From Paenibacillus sp. H1-7 (GTDB taxonomy: Bacteria; Bacillota; Bacilli; Paenibacillales; NBRC-103111): a stretch of 64,000 nt of DNA. The notes below the pieces were generated by a model that made no database searches, had not been told where the DNA came from, and saw only the letters and a list, made by a program, of their open reading frames with translations. The position numbers and the translations under genes are program-made. Below are positions 60,658 through 64,000 of this stretch, piece after piece (within the stretch, counting starts at the first letter, position 1; each line of letters begins with the position of its first letter). The stretch spans positions 4,279,501 through 4,343,500 of the forward strand of contig NZ_CP031168.1 of assembly GCF_022354825.1 (NCBI RefSeq). Reading direction: 5' to 3'.

Positions 60658-60722
60658 GTCATCAACCATCAAATTTTCAATATCTGTCGGATCATCTATT
60701 GAACCGGAAATGGAGGCAAATC

Positions 60723-61289
60723 ATGAACAAGCAACCTGAAATTACAGACAAAACCAGGCAGACCTTTATAAATGTGTTCTGTGATTTATATAGCCAAAAG
60801 CCAATTGAAAAAATATCTATTCAAGAGATTGCCAACAAGTCAGGATATAACCGCAGTACATTTTATCAATACTTTACAGATATTTATGAGTTGCTGAACT
60901 ACGTTGAAGAGAAGGTTTTGAAATCCATTAACGAGGAAATGGCAAGCAGGGAGCTTTCTACGCATACTTTCCAAGATGCGCTTCAATGCTTGGAAAGTAC
61001 AGATGATATTTCTGTCCTAAAAGCCCTCCTGGGCGACTATGGTTCTGTTCATTTTGTTGAACGCCTGAAAAGAGAAATTCCCTTTGAGAGATTGATTGTG
61101 AATCTTCCAACAAATGATATCTTTGCGCCATACCTAATCGAGTTTTACATATCAACATTACTATCTTTGTTTCGCCTTTGGATACGCAACGGCAAAGATT
61201 TATCGTCCGAAGAATTGGTCAAACTGATCGATAGCCTATTTGCAAATGGGATAAAACCGTATCATATCTTAATCAAAGGTGAGGGTTAA
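60723..61289 (+). CDS. TetR-family regulator
   Basis: About 188 residues from ATG 60723 (MNKQPEITDKTRQTF), after GGAGGCAAATC; the frame is open from 60642 but that start overlaps the operator. The N-terminal HTH is KISIQEIANKSGYNRSTFYQYFTDI. The rest is a helical ligand-binding domain. It very likely represses itself and the divergent reductase via the operator at 60639. Confidence 0.88.
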   Translation: MNKQPEITDKTRQTFINVFCDLYSQKPIEKISIQEIANKSGYNRSTFYQYFTDIYELLNYVEEKVLKSINEEMASRELSTHTFQDALQCLESTDDISVLKALLGDYGSVHFVERLKREIPFERLIVNLPTNDIFAPYLIEFYISTLLSLFRLWIRNGKDLSSEELVKLIDSLFANGIKPYHILIKGEG

Positions 61290-61396
61290 ACGTAAGTCAG
61301 ACCGCAATTTTTGTGGCTATCAAAAGGATAATGTTTATGTCGTGCTGATGTTTACGGTTTGTCAAAGCTAAGTAAGTTTCAAAGTGTTACTTAGCA

Positions 61397-61432
61397 AAAA
61401 AAAAAACACAACGCGAGGTTAATCGCATTGTG
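61397..61432 (-). terminator. Terminator after the 139-residue gene
   Basis: On the minus strand CACAATGCGA pairs with TCGCGTTGTG and runs into eleven T residues. Confidence 0.85.
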
Positions 61433-61441
61433 GTAGTCTAA

Positions 61442-61861
61442 TTATAATGGAGTAAAGTCCATCTTGAAGATTTGAAATCCCGAAATATTAGCTACATTCT
61501 CATTTCTTGAATCAGTATAGATAAGAATGTCCGGATAATCTCCTAAACTATAATAAGAGTCCATTTCATCATATTCTAAGGTGCTGCTAAAGTCTTTCTC
61601 TAAATGTTGAAATGGGGTATTAATTTCATATTTATCAAGAAATCTACCAATAAAATTGTTATACACATAAATCGAATGCAATGTCATGTCGCATTTGGCC
61701 ACAAAAAATCTAATATTTGGTTTGTCATATATTAAACAATCGAGTGCATCCGTTAACGTGTAATCTTGATCTAAAACAGTGAGTAGTTTATCTTTGTGCC
61801 AACCAAGTTCATAGCTATCAACACCTTGCCCGGCTCGTATTGTTGGAATTTCTTTGTCCAT
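61442..61861 (-). CDS. Hypothetical protein, acidic
   Basis: A 139-residue soluble acidic protein starting MDKEIPTIRAGQGVDSYELG. The N-terminal VDSYELGWHKDKLLTVLDQD recalls a pattern seen in many small immunity-like or periplasmic proteins (G-x-G-V-...-L-G), but I do not recognise a family. It ends at a strong terminator and begins the second cassette-like region. Confidence 0.6.
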   Translation of the reverse strand: MDKEIPTIRAGQGVDSYELGWHKDKLLTVLDQDYTLTDALDCLIYDKPNIRFFVAKCDMTLHSIYVYNNFIGRFLDKYEINTPFQHLEKDFSSTLEYDEMDSYYSLGDYPDILIYTDSRNENVANISGFQIFKMDFTPL

Positions 61862-61999
61862 TCTTCACTCCTTATTTTATACCGTGGTTACTTTTAGTGA
61901 TCGACCATAAAACCATTGTGTAAAAATGAGGGCTATTATTTGCATTGGAATGAGATGCTACCCAATCATTCGTATCTCCGAAACCCGCAGCAACAGCTG

Positions 62000-62206
62000 C
62001 CGACCATACCGGGGTCGTCCGGTATATGCTCGACCGGCACGTCGATCCCGGCCTGCGGGTGCGCGGCATGACCGGCCTCCACTGGGCCGCCGTCGGCGGG
62101 CAGCTGGGGCCAATCCGGCTGCTCGTGGAGCGTGGCACGCCGCTCGAGGCGAAGAACGGCTACGGCTACGGTGCTCGGCCAGGCGGTTTGGGCCGCTGTG
62201 AACAGT
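62000..62206 (+). pseudogene. Ankyrin-repeat gene remnant (plus strand)
   Basis: GC-rich codons reading MLDRHVDPGLRVRGMTGLHW, AAVGGQLGPIRLLVERGTPL, EAKNGYG; a 2-base frameshift near 62167 then leads to TVLGQAVWAAVN. The gene is cut at 62207 by the inverted-repeat element. Confidence 0.75.
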
Positions 62207-62278
62207 GACAAGAACTTGATCTCATTAAGAGCCGCGTAGGTCGCGGCTTTTTCGTTTTATGATATAAGGTTCTTGTGC
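62207..62278. repeat. About 70-bp inverted-repeat element between two ankyrin remnants
   Basis: GACAAGAACTTGATCTCATTA (21 letters, shown here as GACAAGAACTTGATCTC plus ATTA) faces a near match on the other strand ending TGATATAAGGTTCTTGT (62260-62276). Inside is a terminator-like hairpin AGCCGCG/CGCGGCT with TTTTT. The 17-mer TGATATAAGGTTCTTGT recurs exactly at 63761-63777. Confidence 0.7.
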
Positions 62279-62390
62279 AGGCCCGGATAAGCATCCGGCC
62301 GGGCGCCGGCATCCAGCAGCGTCCGGACCATCGCACCCAATCCGGCTTCGTATCCGGCCAGCGGCAGACCGGATGGCTGCCCGACTTATG
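62257..62390 (-). pseudogene. Ankyrin-repeat gene remnant (minus strand)
   Basis: Reads VGQPSGLPLAGYEAGLGAMV and RTLLDAGARPDAYPGL, then HKNLIS and stop inside the inverted-repeat element. The tail of another ankyrin gene, facing the plus-strand remnant. Confidence 0.65.
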
Positions 62391-62407
62391 GCTTGTATTT
62401 GATTAAC

Positions 62408-62501
62408 TATCATGCCCGTTAATTCCCTTCATTCTAAATCATAAAAATGGACGGCCCAGCCTGGGGATGCATTGGCATTGGATAGCTATCCGTTGGCTTA
62501 A
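62408..62501. repeat. Cassette cores S
   Basis: TATCATGCCCGTTAATTCCC (62408-62427) and CTATCCGTTGGCTTAA (62486-62501) are two degenerate cores of the same family and orientation as in the 34-47 kb array. Confidence 0.55.
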
Positions 62502-62766
62502 GACCTCCTAAGCTGAACCGTCGAACCGTTTAACAGTTTAAATATACGTTTTGACAACTATTACGCCCTTCGTAACAAAGCTGTCCGCCGCTCCTGCGGC
62601 AGCCCTGTTGGAGAGTTCGTTATGGATTTCGCCAGCTCTACCATCATTTCCTTAACTGAAGGTTGTGCCGGCAGCTTCGTTCTGTTTTGCTATTCAACTA
62701 ACGTCTCAGATCTCAACATTATTCGAGAATTGTGAGACGGGAAGATTTGCATGTGCATAGGTTATT

Positions 62767-62940
62767 TTAGGGCTTTATAATTGCTTCCAGAGCTCCTGCG
62801 GCTATTGTCTTGGCTACCTCATTACCATGTTCAGTACTCTCCACAATGGTCTGCAGCGCTTTCTTCGCGATCTCCAGTTGTTCGGTTAAACGGTCAGCAA
62901 TTTGTGCGGTTTCGATGGTAAAATCGTCTGTTAACTCGCA
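62767..62940 (-). pseudogene. Small coding remnant
   Basis: A frame of 55 or more codons without a start: LTDDFTIETAQIADRLTEQL, EIAKKALQTIVESTEHGN, ending GALEAIIKP. Helical, unknown family. It lies between cores S and T, so it is probably a decayed cargo gene. The rest of 62502-63013 shows nothing I recognise. Confidence 0.45.
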
Positions 62941-63013
62941 TTTCCTATTAAAACAACCGCAGTAAATTCGAATCTATTCTTAATTTTCTACATCTCCTTC
63001 AGGTTGGGTGAAC

Positions 63014-63033
63014 TAACGTACCCGTTAGCTCAA
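63014..63033. repeat. Cassette repeat T (single core)
   Basis: TAACGTACCCGTTAGCTCAA, identical in form to the array cores, 31 bp before the stop codon of the phosphatase gene. Confidence 0.75.
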
Positions 63034-63064
63034 TGATTTTGCAGAACCTCGTAGGAGAAATTAA

Positions 63065-63592
63065 TTACTTGTGTGAATATACTTTATATTCGCCATTATC
63101 TGATGAGAACCTTAGTATGTTACCATCGTTAGGAATGCCTTCAAAATAAGCACCGATACAACCTGTCGTACATCTGTGTCCGGATATGAATAAATTTACC
63201 TTACTATCTGTATGCATGGCTTTTAATTCATTCATAAAAGAGAAGATCCTATTAATAAAGCTAGGCACTTCTTCAACACCTTTATAAAACTTGGAATCAG
63301 GCACTACTCCACTCATTTTGACTTCGCCTTTTTTTAATAGGTCAGCCTCACCAAGATCAAATACATCCAGCCTTTCATCGATTATAGGTTTTATTCCCGT
63401 TACGATTACTGCTGTTTGAATGGCTCGTTCTTGTGGTGAGGTATAAACATAGTCAAACACTACATTTTCGAGTTTATCTCTAAGTAGTTTTGCCTGCCTA
63501 ACCCCGTTATCATTTAGGGGTAGACCCATTCTCCCCTGCAACCTTCCTTCTCTGTTTAAATCCGTTTGACCGTGTCGTACTACATAAATCAA
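63065..63592 (-). CDS. Histidine phosphatase (phosphoglycerate-mutase-like)
   Basis: A 175-residue protein. The catalytic RHG motif is at the N-terminus (YVVRHGQTDLNREGRLQG), with Arg in YTSPQERAIQTA and the second His in LFISGHRCTTGC. Such enzymes dephosphorylate small phosphometabolites; some are cargo genes. It is flanked by core T at its stop and repeat U upstream, so it is a cassette-like unit. Confidence 0.87.
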   Translation of the reverse strand: MIYVVRHGQTDLNREGRLQGRMGLPLNDNGVRQAKLLRDKLENVVFDYVYTSPQERAIQTAVIVTGIKPIIDERLDVFDLGEADLLKKGEVKMSGVVPDSKFYKGVEEVPSFINRIFSFMNELKAMHTDSKVNLFISGHRCTTGCIGAYFEGIPNDGNILRFSSDNGEYKVYSHK

Positions 63593-63653
63593 GCAGTCGC
63601 CCTCCTTGATATATCAAATCACCCAATCAAATATACCCTATATTGGAACCCCT

Positions 63654-63738
63654 TTCACCCGTTAACCTAACGAAAAATGGAGTGTCATTGGGGAACGAAC
63701 TGCTCCAATGAGGTTTACTATCGTACCCGTTAGCTTAA
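63654..63738. repeat. Cassette repeat U (two cores plus hairpin)
   Basis: Left core TTCACCCGTTAACCTAACG (63654-63672), wide hairpin TGGAG/CTCCA (63678-63708), right core TATCGTACCCGTTAGCTTAA (63719-63738). Confidence 0.8.
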
Positions 63739-63760
63739 TCCGCTGACAGTCAATCGGGAA

Positions 63761-63777
63761 TGATATAAGGTTCTTGT
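63761..63777. repeat. Second copy of the 17-bp truncation motif
   Basis: TGATATAAGGTTCTTGT, identical to 62260-62276. The ABC ATPase frame meets its TGA stop inside this motif. Confidence 0.8.
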
Positions 63778-63980
63778 CAAAATCGGCATACTTCTCCTGA
63801 GCTTGGCCGATCCAGCCCTCCTAAAATATGCAGCAGCGTACTTTTTCCAGAGCCGGAAACACCTACGATGGAGACAAACTCTCCTTGACGAATAGAAAGG
63901 TTAATCCCTTTTAGCGCATCTACTCTGTTATTTCCTTCACCATAACTTTTAACTACGTTTTCCATGCGCACAACTTCCAT
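63777..63980 (-). pseudogene. Truncated LolD/MacB-type ABC ATPase
   Basis: 67 residues: MEVVRMENVVKSYGEGNNRV, then Walker A (VGVSGSGKSTLLHILGG) and LDRPSSGEVCRF before a stop. The signature, Walker B and the rest are missing, so it cannot be an active ATPase. AGGGTGA precedes the ATG. The break coincides with the TGACAAGAACC motif shared with the ankyrin remnants. Confidence 0.85.
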
Positions 63981-64000
63981 AGAAGTTCACCCTCTCAAGC

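Overview
The window looks like chromosomal DNA from a spore-forming Bacillota, most like Paenibacillus. Pointers are an SLH-domain S-layer protein, a SleB-type cell wall hydrolase, several large glycan-degrading enzymes, a YesM/YesN-type two-component pair beside a sugar ABC transporter, strong AGGAGG-type ribosome binding sites with frequent GTG/TTG starts, and cre-like operators. No rRNA, tRNA or CRISPR array was seen.

Region 1 (1-33 kb) is mostly ordinary chromosome: HxlR regulator, SDR, M3 oligopeptidase, divergent MocR regulator/EamA exporter, spore hydrolase, sugar-binding lipoprotein, GH44 cellulase, LysR, GNAT, aldo/keto reductase, the sdaAB-sdaAA serine dehydratase pair, small helical or glycine-zipper proteins, the S-layer protein and a GH106-like rhamnosidase. 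Within it, 8.0-9.8 kb holds what looks like a drug-sensing control region: a consensus promoter, a 14-codon leader closely resembling the ErmD leader peptide, a terminator with an alternative antiterminator, a second leader ORF with a hairpin-masked ribosome binding site and a second terminator, all in front of an RlmA/TlrB-type rRNA methyltransferase and the remains of an ABC-F ribosome-protection gene.

Region 2 (33.1-47.7 kb) is an AT-rich accessory island. Nearly all its genes lie on the minus strand and are small, mostly unrelated, cargo-like genes: NUDIX, GNAT, HAD, ankyrin, a kinase resembling chloramphenicol phosphotransferase, an aminoglycoside phosphotransferase-like protein and unknowns. 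Most are followed, often within a few bases to tens of bases of the stop codon, by a repeat whose core reads CGTACCCGTTAGnTTAACG, commonly paired with a second core across a variable hairpin. The layout resembles an integron cassette array, but the cores do not fit integron attC sites and no integrase is in the window. Two cargo genes carry their own RNA control: a SAM (S-box) riboswitch with terminator before one NUDIX gene, and a His-containing leader peptide with terminator before another. At the left edge a VOC gene is fused in frame to a TniQ/TnsD-like zinc-finger protein.

Region 3 (47.7-61 kb) holds a sugar ABC importer with its response regulator and sensor kinase, a secreted beta-helix polysaccharide enzyme with CBM6, and a stretch of broken genes (ECF sigma and anti-sigma, UPF0210, GH130, IS5 and IS630 transposases). 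A conserved 45-bp box lies upstream of both the transporter operon and the GH130 remnant, which suggests one mannoside-type regulon. A ketopantoate-reductase-like gene and a divergent TetR regulator follow, with a clear operator. Region 4 (61.3-64 kb) repeats the cassette style with the same core repeat, a histidine phosphatase, ankyrin debris and a truncated ABC ATPase. Several truncation points there share one 17-19 bp motif.
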